A stretch of 28,346 nucleotides of DNA from UBA4655 sp964585575 (GCA_964585575.1 CAZPEM010000026.1:1-28346), one strand, 5' to 3'; shown: positions 17,525 to 25,690, numbered from the stretch's first letter. The notes: generated by a model not told the origin, from the sequence alone. Made by a program: numbers and translations.

Positions 17525-17554
17525 TTGTGGAGGTGTGATCGACCGGACTATGCT
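17525..17554 (+). promoter_or_regulatory. Candidate promoter of the propeller gene
   Basis: TTGTGG (17525-17530) and TATGCT (17549-17554) are separated by 18 bases. The predicted leader is about 65 bases and contains GGGAG (17611-17615) before the ATG at 17626. It suggests the gene is transcribed separately from fhcBA. Confidence 0.4.
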
Positions 17555-17625
17555 TTTCTCCCACGGACACGCGTCAGTTTCACGGCATCAAGTCGATCCA
17601 TCCTTGTAACGGGAGCCTCCCAGGC

Positions 17626-20600
17626 ATGCGAACATTCCGCGCCGCCCCTTTTGTTCTGTTGCTCCTGTGCCTTCCTGGGGCTTCGCTTTCCGCCGCTGAC
17701 ACCTGGCACGTGGCCTGGACCCGGCAACTGCCCGAACGCCAGCCCATGTGGACCCATAATCAGCGACGCTTCCCGATGGATGGCGTGGCCACGGTGGTGG
17801 ACGCCGGCGACCTGCTGCTGGTGGGCTGCACCGCCGATGGGACGGTGCGGGCCTATCGTCGCGTCGATGGCAGCGAGGCATGGCGGTTTGCCTTCGACGG
17901 CGCGGTGCGTTGGACACCCACCGTGGCGGGCGACGCCGTGTTCGTCGGCAGTGACGACGGCACCGTGGCGTGCCTGAATCTCGCGGACGGCGGCCTGCGG
18001 TGGCGGTATCGCCCTGGCCCGGGCACGCGGCAGTGCATCGGCCACGAGCGACTGCAATCGTCGTGGCCCATCGCCACCAGCATCGCCGTGGCGGGCGGAG
18101 TGGCCTATGGCGGATGCGGATACTTCATCGACGACGGCATCTGGGTCTTTGCCGTGGACGCGGCGACAGGCGAGGAGCGGATGTTGCGCCGCCAACTCAA
18201 GGAACGCATCGGCGGCCGTGTGGTCGTGGAGGGTGACAGCGTGGGTTTCGTGGGGTTGCGGCAGCGCTGCGACGAAGCCGAGGATTTTTCGGTCGTGCTC
18301 GACATCACCAGCGGCGAACGCCGCTATGCCACCGATGCCAAGGGCAAGGTCGTGCCGGCCAGCCTCAAGGTGCCGAAGCCCGACAGGCCCCCCCTGCTGC
18401 GGCTGGCTCGCGGCGACGGCAACACCTACACCTCCATGGAGGCGGCGATCAAGTCGCCTCCCAGCCCTGCCTCGGATCCCACCGGCGGCCCGGGCGCGGT
18501 GACCCAATGCCTGCCGGCCGCCGATGCGGGCCAGGGTGTGATGGTGGTGGCGACCAGCGGCCACCGCTTGATCGGTTTCAGCCGCACTCGGCCGGCGTCG
18601 CCGGCGGCGCTCGCTGAGCCCGACGCCGGGAAAGCCACCGCGCACCCGCTGGCCGCTGCCATCGACGGCAACTGGGTCTTGGTGGCGGGGCTGGCCGATG
18701 GCGGGCTGGTCGAGGGCTTGGCACGGGCCGGCAACGCGGCCCATCTGGTGGCCGTCGATGCCGACGCCGCCCGCACCGCCGCCGTGCGGAAGCGGCTCAT
18801 GGACGCCGGCCTGATGTCGAGCGGTCGCGTGCAGGTGCTGACCATCGACCCCGCCAGCGACGACCTGCCCCCCTGGTGCTTCGCGTTCGTGGCCACCGAG
18901 CGGGAGGGCGTGAGCAGCGGGCTGACGCGGCTGCTGCGTCCCTACGGCGGGACGCTGCTGCTGCCGGCCAAGGCCGACCCGGCGGCCGTCATCAACGCGC
19001 GCCGCGACTTGGAGGTGGTCTCCCTGGGCGACGCCAAGGCCGTGCGCCGCCCCGGCCTGGCCACCGGGCACGCCAACTGGAGCCACGACATGGCCGACGC
19101 TGCCAACTCCAGCGGCCTGCTCGAAGCCGACCTGCGCTTCCCCCTGGGCGTGCACTGGTATGGCGGTCCCGCCGACAGTGGAGACAACTTCATGGTGCCG
19201 GCGAAAGGCACACAGGAAGGCCAGGTGCCGCAGCCCCAGGCCCACCTGCTGGCCAAGGGCGTGTGGATCCAGCAAGGCATCGGACGCGTGGTGGCGTTCG
19301 ACCAATACACGGGGCGGTTCCTGTGGAAACAGCCGCTGCAGGCCTGGTATCCGTTGGCCGCACTGGGCGTCCACAACCAAGACGTTAAGGAGCCGTGGGA
19401 CAACCCGCAAAGCAACCGGATGCCGGTGACCAGCAGCGACATGTGCCGGTCGGGCGGGTTCAACATGTCGTGCAACACCAACGAGCTGTTCATCGCCGCC
19501 GCCAAAGAGCTGCTGGTCTTCGATCTACTCACCGGCGCGCAGCGGGCCGCTTGGACGATCCCGGCCGAGCTTGGCGACCTGCGCTGGGGCCACCTGCGGG
19601 TCGATGACCAGGTGGTGGTGGCCAGCCTGTTCGCCGCCGAGGATCTGCGGCGGGCCCGCGCCGGCTGGGACGGCAACGGCGGCCACTATGCCAAAGACCG
19701 CCAGCGGATGCGGCATCTCGTGTGCCTGGATGCGCGGACGGGCGCAGTGCGCTGGAAGGTCGATGCCGCGCGGGGGTTCGTGAACCATGGCTTTGCCATG
19801 GGCGGCGGACGGCTGTACGCGGTCGACCTGCTGGCCGGGGGGGTGGTGAAGGGGATCGCCACCACGGAAGGCAGCGTGCCCCCGAATGCCGACAAGGGCA
19901 GCATGCGGAGTTTTGACCTGGCCACGGGCAAGCAGCTGTGGGAGGTGGACCTGCCGGCCTTGCTCACCGACATCGTCTATGACGCCGCCCAGGACATGCT
20001 GATCCTGCCCTCGCGGCATGGCTACAAGTTGGTCGGTGATGCATGGCAGGGGGCCGCCGGTGACGACCCGAAAGTCCAGAAAAACGCCGTGAAAGGCCTG
20101 CTCGTGGCCCTCCGCGGGGCCGATGGCAGCGAGGTCTATCGGTGCAGCGACTTCGTCTACAAAGAGCCCTATTCGCTGTCCGGGACGCGGGTCGTCCAGC
20201 GGGACGGCCTGGAACTCGACGCCCTGACCGGCCGCCGGTTCGAGCGGCGCAGCCCGGTCACGGGCGTGACCGCATTCTGGAACGTGCCCACGGCCGGCTG
20301 CACCCATCTCATCTCGTCGCGGTCGTTCGCCGCCAACCGGGAGAACTGGATCGATCAAGACAACCTCATGGTCGGCAAGCTCAGCGGCGACAGTGGCTGC
20401 AGCCCCACCAACATCCCGGCGGGCGGGCTGGTGAACATCAGCAACGCCGCCATGCCGCGGTTCAGTAACCGCGCCCAATCAACCACGCGCACGCTGGCGC
20501 ATCGCGAGCCCGTCACCGCCTGGGCCGGCGACGCATGCCTCAAGTTGGAGGCCGCTCCCGCGCCCGTACGGGTGCTGGGCCTGCTGCCCGGCGCGCCGGG

Positions 20601-21108
20601 CAACCGCGCCGATGCTCAGGGGCGATGGTGGGTTCGCGTCCAGGCCACCGGGCTCATGGCCGGGCGAACCCCGAAGTTGGCCAAGGGCGAGACGGCCCCG
20701 GAGGCGATGGGGCTGTACGAGATCGCCGAACATCGCTTCCACGGTGCCAAGGGCCTGCCAGCCTGGGTGGGGGCCTGGGGCCAGATCGGCCCGCCGCCCA
20801 TGCAGGTTCCCGTGATCTTCCCGGCCGGCCCGGCGGCTCTCGACGGCCTGCGTTATCGGCTGAGTTTCGTGGTGGCCGAGCCTGAAGCCCGGGTGCAGGT
20901 CGGTCAGCGGGTGTTCAGCATCAGCTGCGACGACGCCGTGGTGGCCGATCAGGTCGACCCCCTGGCCCTGGCCAAGGCTCCGCGGACGGGTGCCGTGGTG
21001 CAGGCCGAGGTGACCCCGAAAGGCCCGAATATCACGGTGACGCTGAAGGCCAAGGAGGGCAGCCTGCCGCCCGTGATCGGCGGCATCCTGATCGAACGCC
21101 TGCCCTGA
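17626..21108 (+). CDS. Secreted PQQ-like beta-propeller protein with embedded methyltransferase-like domain
   Basis: A 1160-residue exported protein. A Sec signal peptide (MRTFRAAPFVLLLLCLPGA, cleavage near SLSA-AD) is followed by propeller blades of the PQQ-dehydrogenase/BamB kind: DGTVRAYRRVDGSEAWRF, DGTVACLNLADGGLRWRY, FDQYTGRFLWKQPL, LDARTGAVRWKVDA, FDLATGKQLWEVDL. Residues about 345-460 interrupt this with a Rossmann-like segment: VLVAGLADGGLVEGLAR, HLVAVDADAARTAAVRKRL, GRVQVLTIDPA and LTRLLRPYGGTLLLP, the order of class I SAM methyltransferase motifs. The C-terminal ~170 residues are beta-rich and look like a carbohydrate-binding or malectin-like module. No CxxCH haem motif was seen. 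Whether it binds PQQ or SAM is unknown. GGGAG at 17611 supports the ATG. Leucine is mostly CTG and serine often AGC, unlike the CTC- and TCG-preferring neighbours. Confidence 0.82.
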   Translation: MRTFRAAPFVLLLLCLPGASLSAADTWHVAWTRQLPERQPMWTHNQRRFPMDGVATVVDAGDLLLVGCTADGTVRAYRRVDGSEAWRFAFDGAVRWTPTVAGDAVFVGSDDGTVACLNLADGGLRWRYRPGPGTRQCIGHERLQSSWPIATSIAVAGGVAYGGCGYFIDDGIWVFAVDAATGEERMLRRQLKERIGGRVVVEGDSVGFVGLRQRCDEAEDFSVVLDITSGERRYATDAKGKVVPASLKVPKPDRPPLLRLARGDGNTYTSMEAAIKSPPSPASDPTGGPGAVTQCLPAADAGQGVMVVATSGHRLIGFSRTRPASPAALAEPDAGKATAHPLAAAIDGNWVLVAGLADGGLVEGLARAGNAAHLVAVDADAARTAAVRKRLMDAGLMSSGRVQVLTIDPASDDLPPWCFAFVATEREGVSSGLTRLLRPYGGTLLLPAKADPAAVINARRDLEVVSLGDAKAVRRPGLATGHANWSHDMADAANSSGLLEADLRFPLGVHWYGGPADSGDNFMVPAKGTQEGQVPQPQAHLLAKGVWIQQGIGRVVAFDQYTGRFLWKQPLQAWYPLAALGVHNQDVKEPWDNPQSNRMPVTSSDMCRSGGFNMSCNTNELFIAAAKELLVFDLLTGAQRAAWTIPAELGDLRWGHLRVDDQVVVASLFAAEDLRRARAGWDGNGGHYAKDRQRMRHLVCLDARTGAVRWKVDAARGFVNHGFAMGGGRLYAVDLLAGGVVKGIATTEGSVPPNADKGSMRSFDLATGKQLWEVDLPALLTDIVYDAAQDMLILPSRHGYKLVGDAWQGAAGDDPKVQKNAVKGLLVALRGADGSEVYRCSDFVYKEPYSLSGTRVVQRDGLELDALTGRRFERRSPVTGVTAFWNVPTAGCTHLISSRSFAANRENWIDQDNLMVGKLSGDSGCSPTNIPAGGLVNISNAAMPRFSNRAQSTTRTLAHREPVTAWAGDACLKLEAAPAPVRVLGLLPGAPGNRADAQGRWWVRVQATGLMAGRTPKLAKGETAPEAMGLYEIAEHRFHGAKGLPAWVGAWGQIGPPPMQVPVIFPAGPAALDGLRYRLSFVVAEPEARVQVGQRVFSISCDDAVVADQVDPLALAKAPRTGAVVQAEVTPKGPNITVTLKAKEGSLPPVIGGILIERLP

Positions 21109-21259
21109 GGGGCGGTGAGGGCGTGGCCGATGAAGACCTCGCGGACCGGCGGATGGCTGTCGGGCGAACTCGATCCACGGGCTGACCGGGCTGTGGGCCG
21201 GCTCGTCGAGCGCGATGTGAAGGCCCGGCGGCCGGTGTGCGTGGACGTGGAAGGCGCGA
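21109..21259. other. Gap between convergent genes, no confident feature
   Basis: These 151 bases separate the propeller gene from the oppositely oriented glycosyltransferase. A 50-codon reading frame (21130-21282, plus strand) overlaps the glycosyltransferase end and shows no recognisable motif. No terminator hairpin with a T-run is visible. Confidence 0.5.
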
Positions 21260-22450
21260 TCACGAGTGCCCGCGCGACGTGAGCCGTTCGATCGCCGCGA
21301 CGTGGGCGGCGTGGAAGGCCTGCGGGGAAAATCTTTCAGCCGCACGCAACCGGGCCGCCTCGCCGAGCCGCGCGGCGAGCTGCGGATCCTCGAGGAGCTT
21401 CACCGCCTGCCGGGGAAACTCGCTCGCCGGCTCCGCCGGCACGACCCGGCCGCTCTCGCCATCCTCGATCAGGGTGCGGGCGGCCATGCTCTCGACGGCG
21501 ACGATCGGCCGGCCCGCGGCCATCGCATCGAGGATCGCGCCGCCGAGGGCGACCTCGCCCGACTGCCAGACGATCGCCGCATGGGCGAGAAGGTCGCTTG
21601 CCCCCTCGTGGATCGGCGGCCGCAGGCAGGGCACGACCTTGAGCCGGTCCGCGACGAGCTGCCCGCGGGCCCGGCGGGCGAGCCGCCCCGACTGGCTGCC
21701 CACGCCGATGAGCAGGTGTTCGACCCCGCGGTGGACGACGTCGATCTGGTCGATCGCCCAGAGAAGCCGTTCGAGCCGTGACGGCGCCTCGAGCGGCGCG
21801 ACCGAGAGCGTCCATGGTCGATCGGCCCGCAGGCCGTAGCGTGCCGCGACCTCGTCGCGCGGTGGGATGGGAGCGGGCTCGGCGGGGTTGACGGGCTCGG
21901 CGGGGTTGACGGGCTCGGTTGGGATGCCGGGCGGGACGATGACGACCGGCGCACCGCACGCCGTTTCGCTGCAGGCCGCCGCCACCATGTCGCTATCCGC
22001 GAGCACGATGTCCGCGCGGGAGAGGGCCGCCCGCCGCGGCCATGAACGCCCCGGAGGCGTTGCCGCGCGGATCGCAAGCCGCGGCTTCCTGCCGCGGGCG
22101 AGGCCCGCAACGGGGATCGCGGCCGCGGCGGCGACGCCGCTCGACCAGCCCCATGCCTCGACGAGATCGAACTCCCCGCGGCACAGGAGGCGGGCCAGGC
22201 CGACGATCGCGGAAGGATCCACCGGCAGGTTCGACGGCGTCGGCCGGCTCGAGAGCGAATGGACCGCGGCGATCGGTCCCCCCGGCGTCATGAGCGGGCC
22301 GTCGGTCGAGCCGTCGATCGACACCGTTGCCAGGTGGACTTCGAACCCGCGGGCGACGAGCCCCGATGCGGCGAGGAGCACCTGCCGGCCGGTGCCGATG
22401 GGGTCGAGCCCGCGGCTCACGAGGATGACGCGACGGCCTTGCCCGATCAT
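21260..22450 (-). CDS. Glycosyltransferase family 4-like protein
   Basis: A 396-residue GT-B fold glycosyltransferase using a nucleotide-sugar donor; the acceptor is unknown. The N-terminal domain opens with RRVILVSRGLDPIGTGRQVLL, the usual loop of GT4 enzymes. The C-terminal donor-binding domain has TLSVAPLEAPSRLERLLWAI, HLLIGVGSQ and EVALGGAILDAMAAGRPIVA, corresponding to the family E-x7-E motif with the second Glu replaced by Asp. Between the domains is a Pro-rich linker with the hexapeptide PVNPAE repeated, encoded by an 18-bp tandem repeat. The ATG at 22450 overlaps the hpt stop by ATGA, so the two genes are coupled. LPS or other surface glycan synthesis is plausible. Confidence 0.85.
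   Translation of the reverse strand: MIGQGRRVILVSRGLDPIGTGRQVLLAASGLVARGFEVHLATVSIDGSTDGPLMTPGGPIAAVHSLSSRPTPSNLPVDPSAIVGLARLLCRGEFDLVEAWGWSSGVAAAAAIPVAGLARGRKPRLAIRAATPPGRSWPRRAALSRADIVLADSDMVAAACSETACGAPVVIVPPGIPTEPVNPAEPVNPAEPAPIPPRDEVAARYGLRADRPWTLSVAPLEAPSRLERLLWAIDQIDVVHRGVEHLLIGVGSQSGRLARRARGQLVADRLKVVPCLRPPIHEGASDLLAHAAIVWQSGEVALGGAILDAMAAGRPIVAVESMAARTLIEDGESGRVVPAEPASEFPRQAVKLLEDPQLAARLGEAARLRAAERFSPQAFHAAHVAAIERLTSRGHS
21875..21918. repeat. 18-bp in-frame tandem repeat in the glycosyltransferase linker
   Basis: GGGCTCGGCGGGGTTGAC is present at 21875-21892 and 21893-21910, then partially at 21911-21918. On the minus strand it encodes PVNPAE repeats in the interdomain linker, a place that tolerates length change. 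Confidence 0.92.
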
Positions 22451-23007
22451 GGGAGTCGGCAGGGCTGGAGGACGTCGGGCCGCGCTGCCGCGAGCTCCGC
22501 GGCATCGAGGGAGGCGACATGCGGAAGCTGTCGCCAGCAGCCGTCGTAATCGAGGCCGTAGCCGACGACGAACGCGTCGGGAATCTCGAAGCCGACGTAG
22601 TCGGGCTCGATCGCGACCTCGGCCCGACCCCGCTTCCGCAGGAGCACGAGCGACTTCACGCTCGTGGCCCCACGATGGCGGAGCTCGGCGACGATGGCCT
22701 CGAGCGTGCGGCCCGTGTCGAAGATGTCGTCCACGAGCAGGACGTGTTGCCCGTCGAGATCGGGCAGGAGATCGAGCCGCAGGTCGAGGCGGCCCGGGGA
22801 GGTGGCGGTGCCCCGGTAGCTCGAGGCCTGGATCATGTGCAGCCGCACCGGGCCGTCGAGCCGACGGATGAGGTCGGCCACGAACACGATGCTCCCCGTG
22901 AGCACGCCGACGATCGAGAGCGGCCGGCCGTCGTAGTCGCGGCGGATCTCCCGGGCGAGCCTGTCGACGCCTTTGGCGAGGTCTTCTGGAGAGAGGAGAA
23001 TCTGCAC
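22447..23007 (-). CDS. hpt: Hypoxanthine phosphoribosyltransferase
   Basis: A 186-residue cytoplasmic purine-salvage enzyme making IMP or GMP from hypoxanthine or guanine and PRPP. The PRPP-binding motif is VLLVDDIFDTGRTL. Upstream are ILLSPEDL, IVGVLTGSIVFVADL and MIQASSYRGT; downstream are the family segments VGFEIPDAFVVGYGLDYDG and WRQLPHVASL. The start is taken as GTG at 23007 (protein beginning VQILLSPED), which gives the usual family length. The longer upstream frame is Arg/Pro-rich and runs into the divergent gene. It is followed by the glycosyltransferase with an ATGA overlap and is divergent from the esterase-like gene, with about 107 bases between. Confidence 0.93.
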   Translation of the reverse strand: MQILLSPEDLAKGVDRLAREIRRDYDGRPLSIVGVLTGSIVFVADLIRRLDGPVRLHMIQASSYRGTATSPGRLDLRLDLLPDLDGQHVLLVDDIFDTGRTLEAIVAELRHRGATSVKSLVLLRKRGRAEVAIEPDYVGFEIPDAFVVGYGLDYDGCWRQLPHVASLDAAELAAARPDVLQPCRLP

Positions 23008-23071
23008 GGGCTTGTCGGCGGAGGTCGGTCGGGGTCGGGGCGTCGATTTCCGCCGTGGAAAGCGGGTCCGA

Positions 23072-23077
23072 TATCCT
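23072..23077 (+). promoter_or_regulatory. Candidate -10 box in the hpt / esterase-like divergent region
   Basis: TATCCT in the context CCGATATCCTAATTGG lies 37 bases before the ATG at 23115. The same AT-richer patch reads TAGGAT on the other strand and could also serve hpt. No clear -35 on either side. Confidence 0.3.
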
Positions 23078-23114
23078 AATTGGATTCGACGGCTGCCTCC
23101 ATCAAAAAGCGGAA

Positions 23115-23873
23115 ATGACGCCCATGCCCGAACGCCACGGCTGGACGACGATCGACGTCGCCGGCAAGCCCTGCGACATCCACGAGCCGGTCTCGGCGGT
23201 GCCGGGCATGGCCGCGATCCTCCTCGGCGATCGTGGCGGTCTCCCGAAGGACCTGGAAATGGCCCTCCGCCGGCGGATCGAGGCCGCGGGACTGCGGACG
23301 ATCGCGCCGGCGGGCGGCGATGCCTGGTGGCTCGAACGGGTGGTGCCGTCGTTCGACCCGGTGACGTCGCCCGCGACGGTCGTCTGCGGAGCCGTGCTGG
23401 AAGAGGCCGCAAGGAGGTTCGACGTGAAGCCGCCCGGCGTCGCCCTCGTCGGCTGTGGGGCGGGAGGGCAGGGGGCGCTCGGCATCTCCTACCGCCGGCC
23501 GGAGACCTTTCCGGTGGTGGCGGCGGTGGCCCCGGCGATCGACTTCCATCTTGCGATGCGGGAAGGGCTCGAGGGAAGCGGGGTGCTCTGGGACGTGTAC
23601 GACGACGTGGAGCGGGCCAGGCAGGACACTGCGATTCTCCACGTTCATCCGCTCAACTGGCCGAGGAACCAGTTTTTTGCCGCCGACGTGGACGATGCCG
23701 TCTGGTATGACAGTGCCGCGAGGCTCCATGGCAAGCTGGCGGCGCTCGGCGTGCCGCATGAGTGGCTGCTCGACCGCGTGGATGCGGCGAGGGGATTCGC
23801 CGACACCGCCGCCGAAGCGGCCGTGACGTTCGTCGTCGACCGGCTCGGCCGGGAGTCACGCCGCATCGCCTGA
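23115..23873 (+). CDS. Esterase-like alpha/beta-hydrolase lacking its catalytic Ser and His
   Basis: A 252-residue protein clearly related to the putative-esterase (FrmB/esterase D-like) family: GQGALGISYRRPETFPVVAAVAPAIDFH, ARQDTAILHVHPLNWPRNQFF, DSAARLHGKLAALGVPHEW. However, the nucleophile elbow, normally G-x-S-x-G-G-Q-G, reads GCGAGGQG, so Gly115 replaces the serine. The region that normally holds the catalytic histidine in a GGH(S/G) setting reads RVDAARGFADTAAE, with no histidine. An acidic residue in AADVDDAVW is kept. It is therefore probably a non-catalytic relative with an unknown role. The start is ATG 23115, or 23124 three codons later. The reading frame is intact with normal codon use, so it does not look like a decaying pseudogene. 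Confidence 0.78.
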   Translation: MTPMPERHGWTTIDVAGKPCDIHEPVSAVPGMAAILLGDRGGLPKDLEMALRRRIEAAGLRTIAPAGGDAWWLERVVPSFDPVTSPATVVCGAVLEEAARRFDVKPPGVALVGCGAGGQGALGISYRRPETFPVVAAVAPAIDFHLAMREGLEGSGVLWDVYDDVERARQDTAILHVHPLNWPRNQFFAADVDDAVWYDSAARLHGKLAALGVPHEWLLDRVDAARGFADTAAEAAVTFVVDRLGRESRRIA

Positions 23874-23914
23874 CGCGGCTGCCGACGAGAGAGACGGACA
23901 GGACCACCGATCCC

Positions 23915-24631
23915 GTGACGTTCAAAGTCGACCTCGCCGTCTTCTCCGGTCCGCTCGACCTGCTCCTCTACCTCGTGAAGCGTCACGAGGTGGACGTGAC
24001 GGAAGTTCCCATCGCAAAGGTGGCGGAGGAGTTTGTCGAGCACCTCGAGGTGCTCGAGTCGCTCGCGATCGAGGAGGTCGGCGAGTTCATCGAGCTTGCG
24101 AGCGTGCTCCTCGAGATCAAGGCGAGGGCGCTCCTGCCCGCGACGGAAGAGGAGGCGGAGGAAGCGGCGGACGAGCCCCGCGAGGATCTCGTGAAGCGGC
24201 TGCTGGAATACAAGCAATACCGCGACGCGGCGGTGCTCCTCGAGGACCGGGCGCGGCAGTGGGAGCTGCGATTCTCCCGCCGCACGGCCGATCCGGTGGC
24301 GGCCGGGGCGCCGGCGGAGGTGACGATCGCCGACGCCCACGTCTGGGACCTGGTCGGAGCGATGTCGCGGGTTCTCAAGCGTCGGCAGAAGGCGCAGCCC
24401 CGCACGATCCAGCACGACGACACCCCGATCGAGGTGCACGCCGAGCGGATCATGGGGCTCCTCTCGGAGCAGGGGAGGCTCGCTTTCTCCGAGCTCTTCG
24501 ACGACGGGATGCCCCGGACCCGCGTCGTGGGTATCTTTCTGGCGGTGCTCGAGCTCGTTCGTCGATCCGAGATCACCGCCCGCCAGGAGGAGATCTTCGG
24601 CGAGATCTGGCTCGTTCCGGCCCCGAAGTGA
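23915..24631 (+). CDS. scpA: Segregation and condensation protein A
   Basis: A 238-residue kleisin that bridges SMC heads and, with ScpB, forms the bacterial condensin for chromosome segregation. The N-terminal domain has the family opening FKVDLAVFSGPLDLLLYLVKRHEVDV, then AKVAEEFVEHLE and EFIELASVLLEIKARALLP. The middle is charged and flexible (EEEAEEAADEPRED), with LVKRLLEYKQYRDAA following. The C-terminal winged-helix-like part includes VVGIFLAVLELVRRSEITARQ. The start is GTG at 23915, just before the conserved opening, with AGGA at 23900-23903. scpB is not adjacent, at least not within this window. The next gene begins 4 bases after the stop, suggesting an operon. Confidence 0.93.
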   Translation: MTFKVDLAVFSGPLDLLLYLVKRHEVDVTEVPIAKVAEEFVEHLEVLESLAIEEVGEFIELASVLLEIKARALLPATEEEAEEAADEPREDLVKRLLEYKQYRDAAVLLEDRARQWELRFSRRTADPVAAGAPAEVTIADAHVWDLVGAMSRVLKRRQKAQPRTIQHDDTPIEVHAERIMGLLSEQGRLAFSELFDDGMPRTRVVGIFLAVLELVRRSEITARQEEIFGEIWLVPAPK

Positions 24632-24635
24632 CAGC

Positions 24636-25475
24636 ATGCTCGACAACGCCCCCATCCGCACCCTCGTCCACAAGGGGCTCACCGTCGAGGGCTATTCCCG
24701 CGCTGCCGTGCAGAGCTATTGGCGGATCCCGGAGCTCAAGCTCGGGTTCGACCTCGGCGGCCAGCCCTGGGCCTTCATGGCGACCCCCACCTGGTTCGTC
24801 ACCCACACCCATCTCGACCACATCGCGGCCCTGCCGGTCTACGTCGCGCGGCGGCGGATGATGAAGATGGAGCCGCCGACGATCTACCTGCCGGAACACG
24901 CGATCGAGCCGATCGAGAAGCTCCTCAAGGCGGTGAGCCGGCTCGACCGCGGCCGGCTGCCCTGCACGCTCCTGCCGGCCCGCCCCGGGGACGAAATCGA
25001 ACTGTCGCGGGAGCACGTCGTCACCGTCTCCGGCACCTGCCACACGATGCCGAGCGTGGGCTACGTCGTCTGGGAGCGGAGGCGGAAGCTCAAGCATGAA
25101 TACCACGGGCTGCCCGGCGAGAAGATCCGCGACCTCCGGCTGTCGGGCGTGGACGTCACGCACGAGGTGCGGACGCCGCTGGTCGCCTACCTCGGCGACA
25201 GCACGCCCGAGGGGCTCGACCGCTGCCCGGCGATGTACGAGGCCATGGTGCTCATCACGGAGCTGACCTTCGTCGCCCACGCCCACCGCAAGGACAAGAT
25301 CCACAAGTACGGCCACATGCACCTCGACGACCTCCTTTCGCGGCGGGAGCGGTTCCGCAACGAGGTCATCATCGCGACCCACTTCTCGACGCGGTACACC
25401 GACGACCGCGTTCGCAGGACCCTCGCGAAGAAGCTGCCCGACATGCTCGACGGGCGGCTGCGGATCTGGCTGTGA
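24636..25475 (+). CDS. RNase Z-like metallo-beta-lactamase-fold hydrolase
   Basis: A 279-residue zinc hydrolase. The metal motif is THTHLDH at residues 56-62 (His57, His59, Asp61, His62). Further ligands are suggested by SGTCHTMPSVGYVV, VAYLGDSTPEG and IIATHFSTRY. VAHAHRKDKIHKYGHMHLDDLL matches the region after the metal site in RNase Z-type proteins and their plant-like homologues. A role in tRNA 3' processing is possible, but the protein is atypical compared with standard RNase Z (no clear GLPG-type exosite seen), so the substrate remains open. Its ATG lies 4 bases after the scpA stop, implying co-transcription. Confidence 0.85.
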   Translation: MLDNAPIRTLVHKGLTVEGYSRAAVQSYWRIPELKLGFDLGGQPWAFMATPTWFVTHTHLDHIAALPVYVARRRMMKMEPPTIYLPEHAIEPIEKLLKAVSRLDRGRLPCTLLPARPGDEIELSREHVVTVSGTCHTMPSVGYVVWERRRKLKHEYHGLPGEKIRDLRLSGVDVTHEVRTPLVAYLGDSTPEGLDRCPAMYEAMVLITELTFVAHAHRKDKIHKYGHMHLDDLLSRRERFRNEVIIATHFSTRYTDDRVRRTLAKKLPDMLDGRLRIWL

Positions 25476-25510
25476 GCGTTTTGGCCGCGGTGTTTGCGAG
25501 TGGATGCCGG

Positions 25511-25593
25511 ATTGCCGCCGTGTGAGCGAACGCTCCGTCGCTACGGCGAGGATACGCCTGATGCTCCTCCGCGTCCGCTCACACGGCGTTCAG
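25511..25593 (+). repeat. Dispersed hairpin element, copy 2 (plus orientation)
   Basis: This copy lies in the 215-base gap before hemW. Perfect 12-bp outer arms GCCGTGTGAGCG (25517-25528) and CGCTCACACGGC (25576-25587) enclose a core (25537-25569) nearly identical to copy 1 at 1472-1574 reversed. The inner hairpin GGCG (25545-25548), loop AGGATA, CGCC (25555-25558) differs from copy 1 only by a paired C/G to T/A change. An alternative GAGGA/TCCTC pairing (25548-25552 with 25565-25569) is also possible. Nothing else is recognised in the rest of the gap. Confidence 0.82.
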
Positions 25594-25690
25594 CGTCGAA
25601 GTGCCTGCCGGCAGTCCCGAACCCGCAGTGTGACGTGCAGAGCACAGGGCTTCCGGGTGGAGGATCACAACGCGAAGATGGACGGTTCCT

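Noticed and set aside
17548..19410. 620-codon minus-strand frame within the propeller gene
   Set aside because: Antisense shadow: His/Gln/Gly-rich and without family features, while the plus strand has a signal peptide and propeller repeats.
21130..21282. 50-codon ORF between the propeller and glycosyltransferase genes
   Set aside because: No motif, no ribosome-binding site, and it overlaps the end of the convergent gene.
23115..23873. Calling the esterase-like gene a pseudogene
   Set aside because: The frame is intact, the length is normal and the surrounding motifs are well kept; only catalytic residues are replaced, so a non-catalytic protein is more likely than a dead gene.
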